Shown here: in pieces, positions 43,201 to 54,903 of the stretch
Layout: each line of letters opens with the position of its first letter
Position numbering within the stretch: position 1 is the stretch's first letter
Assembly (NCBI GenBank): GCA_036346355.1
Contig: CM070569.1
Span: forward strand, 57,684,561-57,748,560
Length of the DNA: 64,000 nucleotides
Source: Rhipidocladum racemiflorum
Lineage: Eukaryota > Streptophyta > Magnoliopsida > Poales > Poaceae
Direction of reading: 5' to 3'
Program-made: the position numbers and the translations under genes
The notes under the pieces: generated by a model
Database searches by the model: none
Told to the model about the DNA's origin: nothing
What the model saw: the letters and a program-made list of their open reading frames with translations, nothing else

Positions 43201-43322
43201 CTGTGATTGGGCGTGTGTTAATTACCGAGGAGGAAAACGCAGGCCCACAAATTCCGGCGATCCTTCTTGGACGTCCGGCGGTCGGTGTCGCCATGCCGGC
43301 CATTTGATTCTACAGCTTCCAT
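40233..43322 (-). CDS. NRT1/PTR-family (NPF) transporter, 552 aa, 4 exons
   Basis: On the minus strand the exons are 43322-43226, 43056-42839, 42746-42235 and 41064-40233. They sum to 1659 nt, 553 codons with the TAA stop, all phases consistent. NPF proteins are 12-helix MFS carriers in plasma membrane or tonoplast that move nitrate, peptides, hormones or glucosinolates. Support: NLVNYLKDRL and VTNWQGTGSITPLFAAFLADAFLGRYW after TM1; the PTR signature FFNWFYLSINVGSLVG (162-177); a central cytosolic loop with YRRHQPPGGSPLTRI; SIFWQVPQYVVVGAAEVFTF and QLEFFYDQAPDAMRSLCSGL in the C-terminal half; and a basic tail ending WYTYKKTVD. Length is normal for the family. The usual ExxER motif of TM1 is absent: the place reads GNSCLQYTAYFG (33-44). 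Substrate cannot be told. Intron 3 is 1.17 kb and AT-rich. Confidence 0.93.
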
Positions 43323-44819
43323 GTGCTTCAACAGTTGAGAGATCCCGAAAATTTATACAGGTGCAGAGATTACGCTGACGCTCCTCCTCAACATGGGTAA
43401 ATAAAACCATTTCAGAGACACAGCACTGCTATTTCTGATTTTTTTTTTGTTGCTGCTTCCGGTATCTGTATTTCAGAGACACGATCTATCGAAGTTGATA
43501 ATAGAAAAAGGCTTCAAGAAACATACTTTTTGCCTCGGACGGATCGGAAATGCTCTGTTATTTGCTCTTTGCTTCTTCACACCCTACGTTCTCGATGTGT
43601 TCGCCCTTTTGCTCTTAGCCACGCGTTTGCATTTGGCTGCTCTCTGCCTCTGCATATGGTGCCACTTGAGCGGTTGAGCTACTTCAGACCAGCGAGAGTA
43701 CTGATGGCGAGAGTACTGATGCTAATGTGCAATTTGGACTGAACGAGTCCATCCTTCAGCCGCCGGACCTAAGTACTTTCTTTTGTATCAGCGCTCAGTT
43801 TTTAGTATAGCGATGGCAAATGTATAAACGCTCAGCGTAATAAGGGAAAACGAAGCTTTACTAAGTGGTGAGTTGCCTAGAATTCTAGGCCATATGGTTT
43901 GATGGACCATTACTTGTTGAAAACCTAATTTGGTAATTGTTAACTTTACTTGTTTCCTACAAAACTAGACTCGAACCCTAAATACACGTAGAGACCAGAT
44001 AGAGAGAGGGAGGGGACGGCTCGACACCTCTCCTTTGCGAAGATATGGCAGCCCACATAGTCGGGGGTGTTTGACGGACGTCACAGGAAGTCGGCGATTG
44101 TAAGGGCCTGGGGAGCCAGCAAGGGCGCGGGCGTGTGGCGACGAGCAACCCATCGCGGCAACGGTGAGCGGGCAAGTAAGGCAGCGTAGCGTGAGTTGGC
44201 GAGTGTCTAACCTACTGCATAGGCTGACCACAACAGCAAATAGGCAATACGAGCTCCTCTTTTGATATATTTTTTTAATCGATTGTAACTATGTCGATGG
44301 GTTGAATAAAGACAATAGCCGATTTATTTGATTGATTGGTGTTAAATTGTTCATAAATTTCATAAAAATTTAACAAGCGAACATTGCATAAGTATTTCTC
44401 AAATAATGAGGTATTAGTAGTAACCCTTGAACCGATAAAAACACAACGCAAGATGTTTAACATGTTTGTCTTAATTTAATCTAATCCTTCGAGCCCACCT
44501 TTTATTTGTTATCACGGCTTGGTTGCGACTGCATTAATTGCGAATATGTCATGTGGACTAACGTGTTCCTGGTTACCTTACCTGTAATAGACAAACCGGA
44601 CGGCACGATGACTCGGGTAAATGTGTGTAGACTAATCATGGTTGTGGGCCACATGAGAAGGATGGTGCAGTAGTTTAATAACACGAATGCGTGATCTTTC
44701 TCTGATGGCGTTAGCTGCCTATTTTGGATGGGCTCTCACAGTGGAAGACTGGAAGGTGATTGGGTGAGGATCTATATGTATATCCTATCACAATTCGTTC
44801 GGACGCCCGTGATGTGGTG
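43323..44819. other. Upstream region of the NPF gene, no gene recognised
   Basis: The region holds the NPF promoter. A minus-strand TATAAAT (43357-43351) is only about 30 bp before the ATG, too close for certainty. The rest is unremarkable mixed sequence without recognised elements. Confidence 0.35.
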
Positions 44820-45403
44820 TATTTTGTTAGACAACCTCGCTATCGAATAGCCGTCGCCTTAATGATCTAAACCTGAGAATAGAGAGAGAGAGAGACACAA
44901 TATGAGGAGGAATCGCTCGCTTTATTATTCTCATTGCTTGTGTACAATGGGGTGACGCCTCCTATATATAGCGGTTCTCTTAGAGATAAGGAAGAGTCCA
45001 TATCGGATACGAATCCTGCTTTCTTAACAGATACTAATCTGCTTCCTAACACTTCGACTCTTCATCGCGAGATGCATATGCCTCATTAAAACTCCATAAA
45101 ACCTGGGAAAAATAATTGGAGAAAGAGTACATAGCACACGCTGTTGTGTTGCACGGATTGCCTCATCAAAAACCTTATGTAAGAAAACTTCAATGAAAAA
45201 CTTACTTAAGGAAAAGAGTACAATCCACCCAAACTTCAATGTTAATCTTCAAGATTTACGTTGGGTACTCAAACTTCATGTTTGAGATTTATGTAGGAGT
45301 ATGTGAAAAATCTCCCCTAAATATGCACTTCTCTAAGCCTCATCATCCCGATTCCTCTAATACATCTTTCAAAGGAAGATGCCGGAGTGACTTAGTGAAT
45401 AAA

Positions 45404-48400
45404 TCATGCGAGATTTTCACATGACTTAGTATGCAAGATCTTTATCTCGCTCATCTTATGCATTTCATGAGCATAAAAGAACTTGGGGTTGATATGCTTT
45501 GTAAGGTTACTCTTCACATATCCCATTTGTACTTGTGCAACACAAGCCGCATTATCTTCATAGATAATAGTGGGGTTTGTTCCATGTTCGCACCACATGA
45601 CTTCCGGATGTGGTGAACCATTCTTCAAGCCATGCACATTCCTCGAGAGGCTTCATACAATGCAATGATTTCTCGAGTGGTTAGTCGACGCCGAGACAAG
45701 AGTCCGCTAGACGACTTCCAAGAAATTGCCGTTCCTCCGCAAAGGAAAAACATACCGGCCTTGTGACTTGCCAAGATGGTCCGATAGGTACCCAAAGATC
45801 GGCGTAGCCAACTAAATTCAATTCATTGTTTCTTCAGAAACAAGCCGAGGTCTTTGCTTCCTTGAAGGTAACGGAAGATGTCCTTCACCCTTTCCAATGC
45901 CTTTTGGTGGGTTCTCAGATCGCACTGCTAGCAAATTCACTACGAACGCAATGTTCGGTCTAGTGCTATTCGCAAGGTACATGAGAGCTCCAATTGCACT
46001 CAAGTATGGGAATTCCGCTCCCGTGACTTCCTCCTCTTCTTTAGGCCTGTATGGGTCTAGGTCTGCTTGGAGTGACCTTCCGACCATTGGGGTCTTATGG
46101 GTATGCCTTTCCAAAGCCACATCTTTCCAACACTTTCTGCGTGTAGGATGCTTGGTGTACCAAGATTCCGCCTTGGACATGTTCAAGCCGCAAGCCTAAA
46201 CAGAACTTGGTTTTACCCAAGTCTTTCATTTCAAACTCAGATTTCAAGTATGTGCATGCTTCTTCAATTTCCTCATCCGTCCCAATGATGTTCAAGTCAT
46301 CTACATAGACGGAGATTATACAAAATCCATTCGTGGATCGTTGTATAAATACACATGGACAATCTTCGCTGCTCGTAGCCTTTCTTGCGAGAGAAAGTCA
46401 CTCAAACGATTGTACCACATTCTTCCTCGACGTTTTAGCCCATACGGTGATTTCTCCAATTTCACCTTTGTATAGGTTTACATTTGCTCTGCCTTGGTTC
46501 GGGATAGGGATACCTTCCCAGTACTTTCATGTAAATCTCGAATCCAAGTTTCCATACAAATATCTTGTGACAACATCCATTAGCTTCATTTTCAACTTCA
46601 AGTTGATTTGCCATTGAGATCAAGTATCTAAAGGTAATTCCACCCATGGCCAGAATAGGTTTCTTCATAATCAACCCAGGACGTTGAGTGAAACCTTGAA
46701 CAACAAGCCTTGCCTTGTACCTTACAACTTCATTGTTTTCGCTTTCTCTTGCGAACAAAACCCATTTGTGACCTCACGGGTTTATATGGGGAGGCGTCAT
46801 GCGTCACAGTGCCCAAACACCTTTCTTTGTTCGAGAAACTAACTCTGCGATGATTGCCTTCTTCCAATCTTCCCAATCGAGCCTTTTCTTGCACTCTGCG
46901 AAGATGCGGGCTCGATCATGATTAATGATCGTGGCAATCTTCTTTGCAAAGTATGCATCGACATTGCGTGCATTTGCTCTATTCATCGATTCTCCGTTAT
47001 TACAAAGTTTATGGCCATTTCATCATGGGGTGCTTGCACTTCTACTTGCTCTTCATTGCTATTTCCCATTCCAGAGCAAGTTCCTTTAGTTTTTCTCCGC
47101 CAATATGTGTGCACACATTATTTCCTGAAACGCTTCTTCCAATGGAAGGTTCAGATCTGGAATTGCCTTTTCCACAGCTTCTTTCCAGGTGCCAGTCTCA
47201 ACCTCCCTTCTTGCTTTGGGGCACTTTTGTGATTGGTCGTGGTAAGTCCTCTCGCCCGCTTTTCCCCAGACGTCTCGGTACTTTGGGTTTGAGAAGCCAG
47301 ATCTCCTGTTCTTTTTCTTTGAGGCCTCTGAAACGTGATGAGGATACCTTCGCTTTCTTTGGTATTTCCACCCTCTCTGGTGCATTTCTTCTTTGGTACA
47401 TGCGACTTAACCACGCGCTCTTCGGGATCACAAAATGATCGTGTTCATTTGCTAAATTGCAAATCAATTATCTTCCGGACTTCTTGATTTGCTTCATTAG
47501 TGCGAGGATCATGCGCGGGATCCTGGAATGCCATACTATTTCCCGGCATTTTTCATCCAATGGTTGATTCTCCCCTAATGACGGAAATGGTCTCGCCAAA
47601 GATGCACCGAATCGGTGTGCAAGTCTCGATCATGGGTTCCAAATACCTGATTATGGATGCACTCTCATAACCAACGTATATCCCAGACTTGGCGGAGAGG
47701 GCCCATTGCAGTCATTGTGGGGTGGTATAGGTACATATACCATACAACCAAATTTTCTAAGATGGGAAATCTTCGGGATGACCCCTTGCACTAATTGCAT
47801 TGGTGAATGGATGTTGTAGGCCGATGGTCTATAATTGATGAGTGTCTTTGCGTGCGAGGCTGTGTCCCCAACAAGTGTTGGGCAAGTTACAACTCTGCAA
47901 GAGCGGTCTGGCAATGAACTTAATCCTTTTTTATTAGTGCTTGACTAGCCCATTTTGCGTATGGACGCGTGCGGTGCAGTGCTCAACGATTATTCCCGTT
48001 CCGCAATAATCATCAAATGCCTTGGAAGTGAATTCACACCGGCATTGTCCATTCGAATGGACTTCAGCGATGATCGAGGAAAAGCATTCTTAATTCGATG
48101 ATCTGCGAGATCAGTTTTGCGAATGCATGATTCCTTGTTTGACAAACATGTCGACCATTTCGAGGAAGCATCAATGAGCACCATAAAGTATCGAAACGCT
48201 CGACCAAGGGCTGAATCGGACCGCAAATATCCCCTGAATCGTTCCAGAATGCAGGGATTTCATGTTGCACTTTCATAACAGAGGGTCTAGTTATTAATTT
48301 CCGTTAAGGCACATGCATGGCACACAAAATCTTCGTGATTCGGGAAATTTCTTAACATTAATGCCATGACCTTGTGAGTTGTTAACTATATTTCTCATCA

Positions 48401-48868
48401 ATCTAAGACCAGGATGACCTAATCTACAATGCCATAAAGCAAATAATTCGAGCTTCTAAAGACAAGTCTTCAAGAAGTATATAATCAAGGTGCATTGATT
48501 TTCGTGTAGTACAACCCAGATTCATATGAGGGACATTTTCTAGTACCATCTTTCCATATTCCGTGCTTCACTATGCACAAGTGTTCTTTGCCATTTTCTT
48601 CATTGGTTTCTACGTGAAACCCATTGGCGCGGATATCTTTGAAACTTAAGAGAGTGCGAGTTGATTCAGGGTACAAGAGGGCTTCTTCAATTACCAAAAG
48701 TTGTACCCATTGGCTAATATAATTGTGGCTCTTCCCGAGCCTATTATATGCATCGCTTCCTGCGATAGTTGTAATCCTTCCAGCGTTCTTCGTGATCGCC
48801 CTGGAAGTATTTAACTCTCTTAAGATGGTATTTGTTGTGCCACAATCAACAATGCATATAAACTCCAT
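45404..48868 (-). pseudogene. Broken pol of the second copia element
   Basis: Read on the minus strand: a protease-like DCGTTNTILREL and gag-pre-integrase part near 48868-48485 (SFKDIRANGFHVET); integrase pieces with GRAFRYFMVLIDASSKWS (48226-47990) and PSAYNIHSPMQLVQGVIPKI (47914-47651); RT pieces with YKARLVVQGFTQRPG near 46730 and EFEMKDLGKTKFCLGLRLEH near 46220; and an RNase H part with IIYEDNAACVAQVQ near 45560. Frames shift repeatedly. No intact gag was found in the 1.6 kb before it, which is AT-rich. Confidence 0.8.
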
Positions 48869-50464
48869 TGGGCGCTACACGAATTCTAGATGAAAATAAA
48901 AATAATTCAAATCATATAGTGGCAAAGTGATTCAAATATTGCTTACAAATAAAGAAATCTGGAATAAAGAATAAATTGCAATTCGATTCATGAGAAAAGA
49001 AAATGTATGCTCTTCGAGAGCTTACAATTTATTACTCAAAATTCATTAACAACCATCGTTTCTATAGCACCTGAGGCAAACTTGAAGTAACCCAATCTTC
49101 TTTGTGCTTGGAGCAAGATGGTGGGCTTGAGTTTCTCGAACGCTTCAAGCGCTAATTGTAACTCGTGTACTCCACCTCACCATGTATTCATTATTCATAG
49201 TGGTGAAAAGTGATACTACAAGCGTACAAAATTTGATCGTTTGCTCGGCAATAGTTTGCGTGTCCCGAGGACCCTAAGTAGGTGGCGCCTGGAGCTTCTT
49301 GCTCAAGTATGATCTTCAAAACGATGCCCATGTGAGATAGTTTCGACCTTTTCGAGGTCGGTTCTTCAAACTCACATTTAATAATGCCAGGTATTTGCAT
49401 ATTCAAAAGATTCTTTTCATTAGATTACTTCGTGTAATTTAATAGTGAGTGGTTGCAAGATTCATAATTGCATAATTAAATTCTCATAAATTCCAAATGA
49501 ACTAAAAGAAAGCAATAATTTCAAGATTCATAAATACAAGATTCATAGATGCGAGATTCATAAGTCTGAGATTCATATATATTCAGAATAAACAATAATT
49601 GCACAATTCATAAATTCATAAATGCTTGAAATAAATTCTCGAAATTTCCGAATTTTCTTAGTATTTGGCAATTTTACATTAATTATACAATTTTCCAAAG
49701 ATCACTTGATAACAGAAAATAAATTGCAACATGAATTAAACATGGCATAAGTCTAATTACAACTTATATAATTCTGTTGGTGAGGAACGAAATGTAATGA
49801 ATATCTCTGTCAATTTGACTCTTGGCGGCAGTCAATCGCCCCTAGGGCTCACATGAGGAGGAGCACTTCCGCTTCCGTGCCAATTAAAGAACCAAGCCTC
49901 ATGTGTGTTTTCCTAGACACCAATTGTCTCATATCTGTTTATTCATTACCAAAATCAAATCCCAACCACTCATGTTCTCATTTTATGCCATATGAAATAT
50001 TCTGAAATTTTCCTAGCACTTTTCATAATTTTCTCGCTTAATTTCCAAGCAATTTTCGCATTACTTTACAACAGAATTTGAATTTCATCAAATATCAACA
50101 TGACATAATTCATAAATTCATAAATTCGGAAAATAAATTCTCAGAAATTTCCGATATTCTAAACAGTAATTATTGCAAAAATCATGCAAATATTCATAAA
50201 TCTGAAAATAAGGCTAAGTACAAATTCAAACAGAGCTAATAAAATTTTACGGACTTTTCTAGAATTTTTAGAATTTTTACGGCAATTTTTAATCAATTTT
50301 TCCGAATTCTTAATGCATTTTGTTAGAAAAAAAATAGTAAAAGTAGGAAAGAAAATGGGGAGGGCAAAATGGTAAACTCCCATGCCCTCCCGTCTTTGCC
50401 ATCACCATTCATTCCGGTTTTGAATGGATAGACTTCATCTTCATGTCCAAAGGCTATTGGACTT

Positions 50465-51460
50465 CAAGTCCAAGTTATGTTCCTTTCTTCGACTCCATGT
50501 CCGGTACGAGATGAGGCAGTGGCAACGCTGTGGCGACGCTGGCGGCCTTCGATGACGGTGAATCGAGGTCGGGGAACAGCGCGAACGCCGTCTTCGCGGC
50601 GGCCGAGCATCGCGAGGTCTTGCGGTGGTCTTGATTCATCTGGCCGCGAGCCGCCGTGGGCCGGAGGCGCTATGGGCCAAGCTAACGGCGGACCGAACCG
50701 CGGCATCGGCGGAGCTAATCAAGCGGCCCGGGCGTTTGGGCATCGGCCGAGGCGAGTTCGAGAAGCCGCGGCCGCGAACGGATCGCCAGTGGGCCGATGG
50801 CCTTGAGCTCGGGCGAGTTGAGGGCGAGGCCGCGGGTAGCCGGCGGTGGCTGCGGCCGAGCTCGGGAGTTCCGGCCGCGGCGGTGTGCGACGGCAGGTCG
50901 GGGAGATGGCGCTTGCCGGGCGGATCGGCCGGTCGGCCGTCAGCTGACTCGAGCCCGGTGGAGCCGAGGAGACTGCGCGCGGCCGTTGCTCGCCGAGGCG
51001 AGGCCAGGAGCGCCGCGTTTCGGCTTTCCGGCAAGACGGTGGGGCCGCTACGGCGCAGGCCATGGACGTCGCGGGCGCTTCAAAAGCGCTTAGCGACGGC
51101 GCGGTTCAGAATAATACGCCAGCGGCGCGCGGCTAGCGTCTTGGGCAAAGCTGGCGGCGCTTCAAGCTGAGGGCAAGCCTGGCGACGGTGGCGCTTGTCG
51201 TGGGGCGGCAACGGGCCGAGCTGAAGGGACATGGCGGCCGGTCCCGCTGACGCCTTCTTGGCGGATCCGGTGGGCTGAGGCGAAGCGCCGTGCCTTGCGA
51301 GGCCAAGCCGGCGAGCCGACGGTCGCAGGGTCGGCGCTTCGCGCCTGCCATCCAACGGCTTTGTGGTGCCGAAGCGACACTTCATGGCGTGGCAGATGAG
51401 GGTGTAGCTTCTCGTGCTAGATTCGTAAGTAGAACAATGGCTTCGTGCCAACTGTAATGT
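50465..51460. other. GC-rich block in the 5' part of the second copia
   Basis: About 1 kb of very GC-rich DNA (many GGCGGC, GCCGCG, CGGCCG words) sits between the AT-rich 48.9-50.4 kb stretch and the 5' LTR. Frames up to 181 codons on both strands look like composition effects. It has no gag motif such as a CCHC zinc knuckle. It may be an unusual leader or captured DNA. Confidence 0.4.
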
Positions 51461-51999
51461 TGCTTCAAATCGTAACTTCGCGGCTACTTACGCAGATTAG
51501 ATGCAAATCCAAGCGGCGATCAAATTTAATCCTCATATTGTCACCTTTTTCACTTTTTCAATCTGCTTCCAGACTATCGCGTAGGATAGAGTCGCGTAGG
51601 ACTTTTATTTCGGCAATCCAGTGGATGCCGGCTTGATGGCGAAGTTGATTGCGGATCGGATCGAGCGATCAATCGCCGTAGTAGGCGTCGCCGATGATCC
51701 TTCGCTTCTTGTCTTTTCTCACCTTTCAATCTTTCTCCGGTGAGCTTCGTCTTGATAACGTGTTAGACAACCTCGCTATCGAATAGTCCGGGGTTGCCTA
51801 ATAGATCTAAACTGAGAATAGAGAGAGAGGAGAGACACACATATGAAGGCTGCTCTGCTTTATTATTCTCATTGCTTGTGTACAATGGGGTGACCCCCTG
51901 CCTCCTATATATAGCGGTTCTGCTTAGAGATAAGGAAGAGTCCATATCGGATACGAATCCGTTTCTTAACAGGATACGAATCTGTTTCCTAACATATTT

Positions 52000-52279
52000 G
52001 GCGAGCGCTGTTACCGTTTGGGCGTCGTAGGTCGAGGCATGACCCTACGGTGATGTTTCATGACACACTTCAACGCTTGTCCTCGTCGATTGCCTGTGTC
52101 TGTGTGCACAGCTACTCTTGGGGCGGTAGGAGCGCGTTGTTAGGGTGCCAGTCTCCCTCGGGTCTGGTCCGAGGAGAGCTCCTATCCCTGTTCATGTAGT
52201 CCCTTATGGGTATAATAGTACGCCACTCATGGAGTCATGGGTGGGGTAGGATCTTTCGCCGTTTAGGTAGTACGTATAG
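52000..52279. other. Unassigned sequence after the copia target site
   Basis: Mixed sequence between the copia and the small hAT MITE. The composition resembles the stretch after 53076, so both may be one older element split by later insertions. No motif was recognised. Confidence 0.25.
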
Positions 52280-52287
52280 CACCACTG

Positions 52288-52449
52288 CAGGGGCGGAGTC
52301 AGGTCCAAGCCCCGGGCTAGGCTAACTGATCTTAAATTAAATCTCCGTTTTTAATCATTTTTCAATAGTTTTTTAAAAAAGTTTAATGGGCTTTCGGTAC
52401 TAGGCCCCGGGCTGCAGCACGGGTAGCCCGGGGCCTGTATCCGCCGCTG
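52288..52449. mobile_element. Short hAT MITE (162 bp)
   Basis: The ends CAGGGGCGGAGTCAGG and the inverse of CAGCGGCGGATACAGG are an inverted repeat. The 8-bp direct repeat caccactg flanks it perfectly (52280-52287 and 52450-52457). Inner arms carry CCCCGGGCTAG / CTAGGCCCCGGGC. Confidence 0.92.
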
Positions 52450-52554
52450 CACCACTGTGCTGTCACATATAGGCTATAGTGCATGCCTTGACGATGGCCT
52501 CGTCCGCAACCACTGGTCCACGGCCACGGCCCGGCCGCCGCGGCCACCTCATCG

Positions 52555-53075
52555 GCCTCCGTCTGCCATCAGTACCGGTTTTGAACCGATACAGACCATC
52601 CGGGACTAATGCCCAATAACCGGTTCCACCAACCGGTACTGATGGCATTTTAAATGTTTCAAAATATGTCGAGGATGTATGGGAGAAGCGGGACTCGAAC
52701 CCGCAACTCCAGCCTAACCCTTCTAACCAACCCACCCACCCATCATCGCGTACTGATATACGTAGAATATGCATTCCTTTTGAACTTTCCTGAAACGAGG
52801 CACTGATGCACTCTCATTAGTATTGGTTCGTGTTACCAACCGGTACTGATGCCCCATGCCTTCAGTACTGGTTCCATGACACTTCAATGCTGGACCGGTT
52901 CGTGTTACCAACCGGTACTAATATGAGGGCATCAGTACCGGTTCGTGTTACCAACCGATACTGAAAGCCCACTACAGCCCTGTAGCCAATGAACCAGTAT
53001 TGGTGTCACTATCCGTACCGGTTCAAATCCAATCGGTAGTGATGTGCCGGTAGTAAAGTTAGTTTTCTAGTAGTG
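52555..53075. mobile_element. CACTA-type element end with subterminal repeats
   Basis: The right boundary is the inverse of CACTACTAGAAAAC at 53075, a CACTA terminus. Going inward there are at least five subterminal words of the type ACCGGTTCGTGTTACC / ACCAACCGGTACTGATG (near 52569, 52612, 52824, 52894 and 52934), the pattern that transposase binding needs. No matching left CACTA end was found, so the left side is probably deleted or rearranged. Confidence 0.75.
52679..52745 (-). other. tRNA-like 3' half inside the CACTA sequence
   Basis: On the minus strand the segment ends GCGGGTTCGAGTCCCGCT followed by TCTCCCA, a perfect T-arm (GCGGG/CCCGC around TTCGAGT) with a B-box and an acceptor-like tail. 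The 5' half only loosely resembles a D-arm (GGTTGGTTAGAAGGG), and no acceptor stem forms. I read it as a degraded tRNA gene or a tRNA-derived piece carried by the transposon. Confidence 0.55.
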
Positions 53076-54618
53076 CGTCGCGCCATTAGTTCTGCCCATG
53101 CGGTCCTTCTTCCTTGTGCATACTCCTCCATCTTATCGAATAGTCTCACCACTATTTATATGATCTTCCGGGCTAGCCTTTCCGCCATGGACATCGCCTG
53201 CATGCAGCCCTCACCTGGTGGCTCTAATAGTCGAGCTATCGTAACAATCTTCAACTAGCGCTTGACCTCTGCGAATATACTGAAGAAGCTTCGCAAAGAC
53301 TCGTTTGGCCCTTACCTCACAGCGAGCAAGCTAGTGTCCTTGCTTCGTCCTTCGGTTTCATGTAGTTTCCTTGGAAGTTGTTTAGAACTGGTCTCCGAGT
53401 TGCTCCCTTGCGTATATTGGTCGCGGGGGCAGAGCGAAGAACCGTGCCAACGCTACATCTGGACACGGCCATGAGGGATGCTGCTGCCGGGGTGACACGA
53501 CCGTGCTGTGTTGGTGTAGTGTTCGCAACTCCTGCGGGCTCCTCTGCATCGACGTCTCGCAGGGCTTGGTTTGCGCTTGAGTACATTTTGGTTCTGGGGT
53601 TGGCTTATAAGGCAGACGGCCTGTGTGGTGACCCTTCGGTGACTGTCCCTGCAGGCACGTCCACTCCGGTGATCTCTGCTTGCGTGGAGTTTGCTTCGGG
53701 GGCCATGCATGTTTGTCGCAGGCGTTGCGGCCGTCGCTGCTGCTGATCATGTTTTGTTGTGAGGCACTCCAGACATTGCGCCATGACAGGCGTCAGCACG
53801 ATTGATACACAGGTAGTACTACAGTATACGGTGAGCGAGCGACGACCTCCGATCAGTAGTACTACATTGCTGTGAGTGGATTTTAGATTAGGTTGTTAAC
53901 TAAATTAATCATCTAGTTAACCTATGCACATTAATTCCTAGGTGGAACGCATCTGGCGGCACATGCACCTGTGACCTGTCGCGCGGTTGGTTGCCGTCTG
54001 CTCGGCGCGGTTGGTTGCCGTCTGCGCGCGCAGGGCGCAACCGCACAAAACTGTGGAACCGAGTGGGCTAGCTGCCGACGGTCGATGCGGCTTACACGTA
54101 CGTTCCGCGTCAGACAAACGCGCCGGCTGACCGGATTGCACGGCACGGCGCGACACAGGTTATGGGGGGTGAAAAGGCTGTGTGTTTCTGTGCTTGAATT
54201 GATCATTTGATCTTGCACGCACGAACGCCCGATCCATGCGATGCGATGCGATGCGTTCGGTCACGAGATTTCAGGCTCTGCAGGCTGCTTGACAGGGGAT
54301 AGACAGGGGTGGGTTAGGTAGGCCTTTTTCTTTTAACTACGGACACTGATCAATCATGGGGCAAGGATGACCAGCAATAATTTGGGGGCGTGGACGGTCT
54401 CGTGGCCGCCGGTGACTCAAATGTTCACTCAAGAGTGCTGCTGCTTTTTCCAATTTCCATGATAACGTTTTGCCACCATGCCTTTTCCACTTTAGTCTAG
54501 CCTGATAGATGTGCATGCGTGCTCCTGTTTCACCAAAGTTATAGCACTAAATTAAACCTCGGGTCCACCTCATGTAACATACAATTGCAGAAAATGCACA
54601 TGTCACCTTTGAGTTGCT
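53076..54618. other. Unassigned sequence, repeats near 54 kb
   Basis: No gene was recognised. A GCGGTTGGTTGCCGTCTGC word is tandemly repeated (near 53980 and 54005), and GATGC occurs in five tandem copies at 54236-54255. Frames of 60-120 codons at 53317-53799 overlap on both strands and look non-coding. Confidence 0.35.
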
Positions 54619-54903
54619 TATGCAGACAGAGGTGCGTGTAGTGCCGGGCCGGGCCGGACCGGGTCGGTCTGATATGTGTCCATCGTGCTTCGTGCCGTGT
54701 TGATCCAGGTCTGGTCCATTTTGTACTATTGCGATGAGAAGAAAGGAGCTGGAGACGCACGATGCTTCTTAGTACAAAGACATATATTGCAAGAAACACA
54801 CCCATTTCTCTCAGTTCTCCCCTCTTCGCTCGTGTCTCTCTCAATCTCTCTTAGCTTTCTCTCTCGCCCATCTCTCTCTGCTCTCTCTCGTCCAGAGGGG
54901 AGG

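Larger units (their letters stand above)
44825..51994 (-). mobile_element. Second full-length Ty1-copia element (7170 bp)
   Basis: The LTRs are 44825-45051 (3') and 51761-51994 (5'), both TGTTAGACAACCTCGC...CTTCCTAACA or TTTCCTAACA. The 5-bp target duplication tattt flanks the whole (44820-44824 and 51995-51999). Minus orientation follows from pol. Just inside the 5' LTR the minus strand reads CGTTATCAAGACG, a primer-site type known from other plant copia elements. The LTR has a promoter word CTATATATAG near 44960 and 51905. Many stops disrupt pol. Confidence 0.92.

Noticed and set aside
43351..43357. TATA box of the NPF gene
   Set aside because: Only about 30 bp from the start codon, which would leave almost no leader; kept as a note only.
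50625..51170. 181-codon plus-strand frame
   Set aside because: Opposed by equally long minus-strand frames in the same GC-rich block of the copia; no recognisable domain.
52679..52745. Complete tRNA gene
   Set aside because: Only the T-arm is well formed; the acceptor stem, anticodon arm and A-box are not.
53317..53799. Overlapping 89-122 codon frames on both strands
   Set aside because: Both strands are open to a similar degree, and no motif is present.
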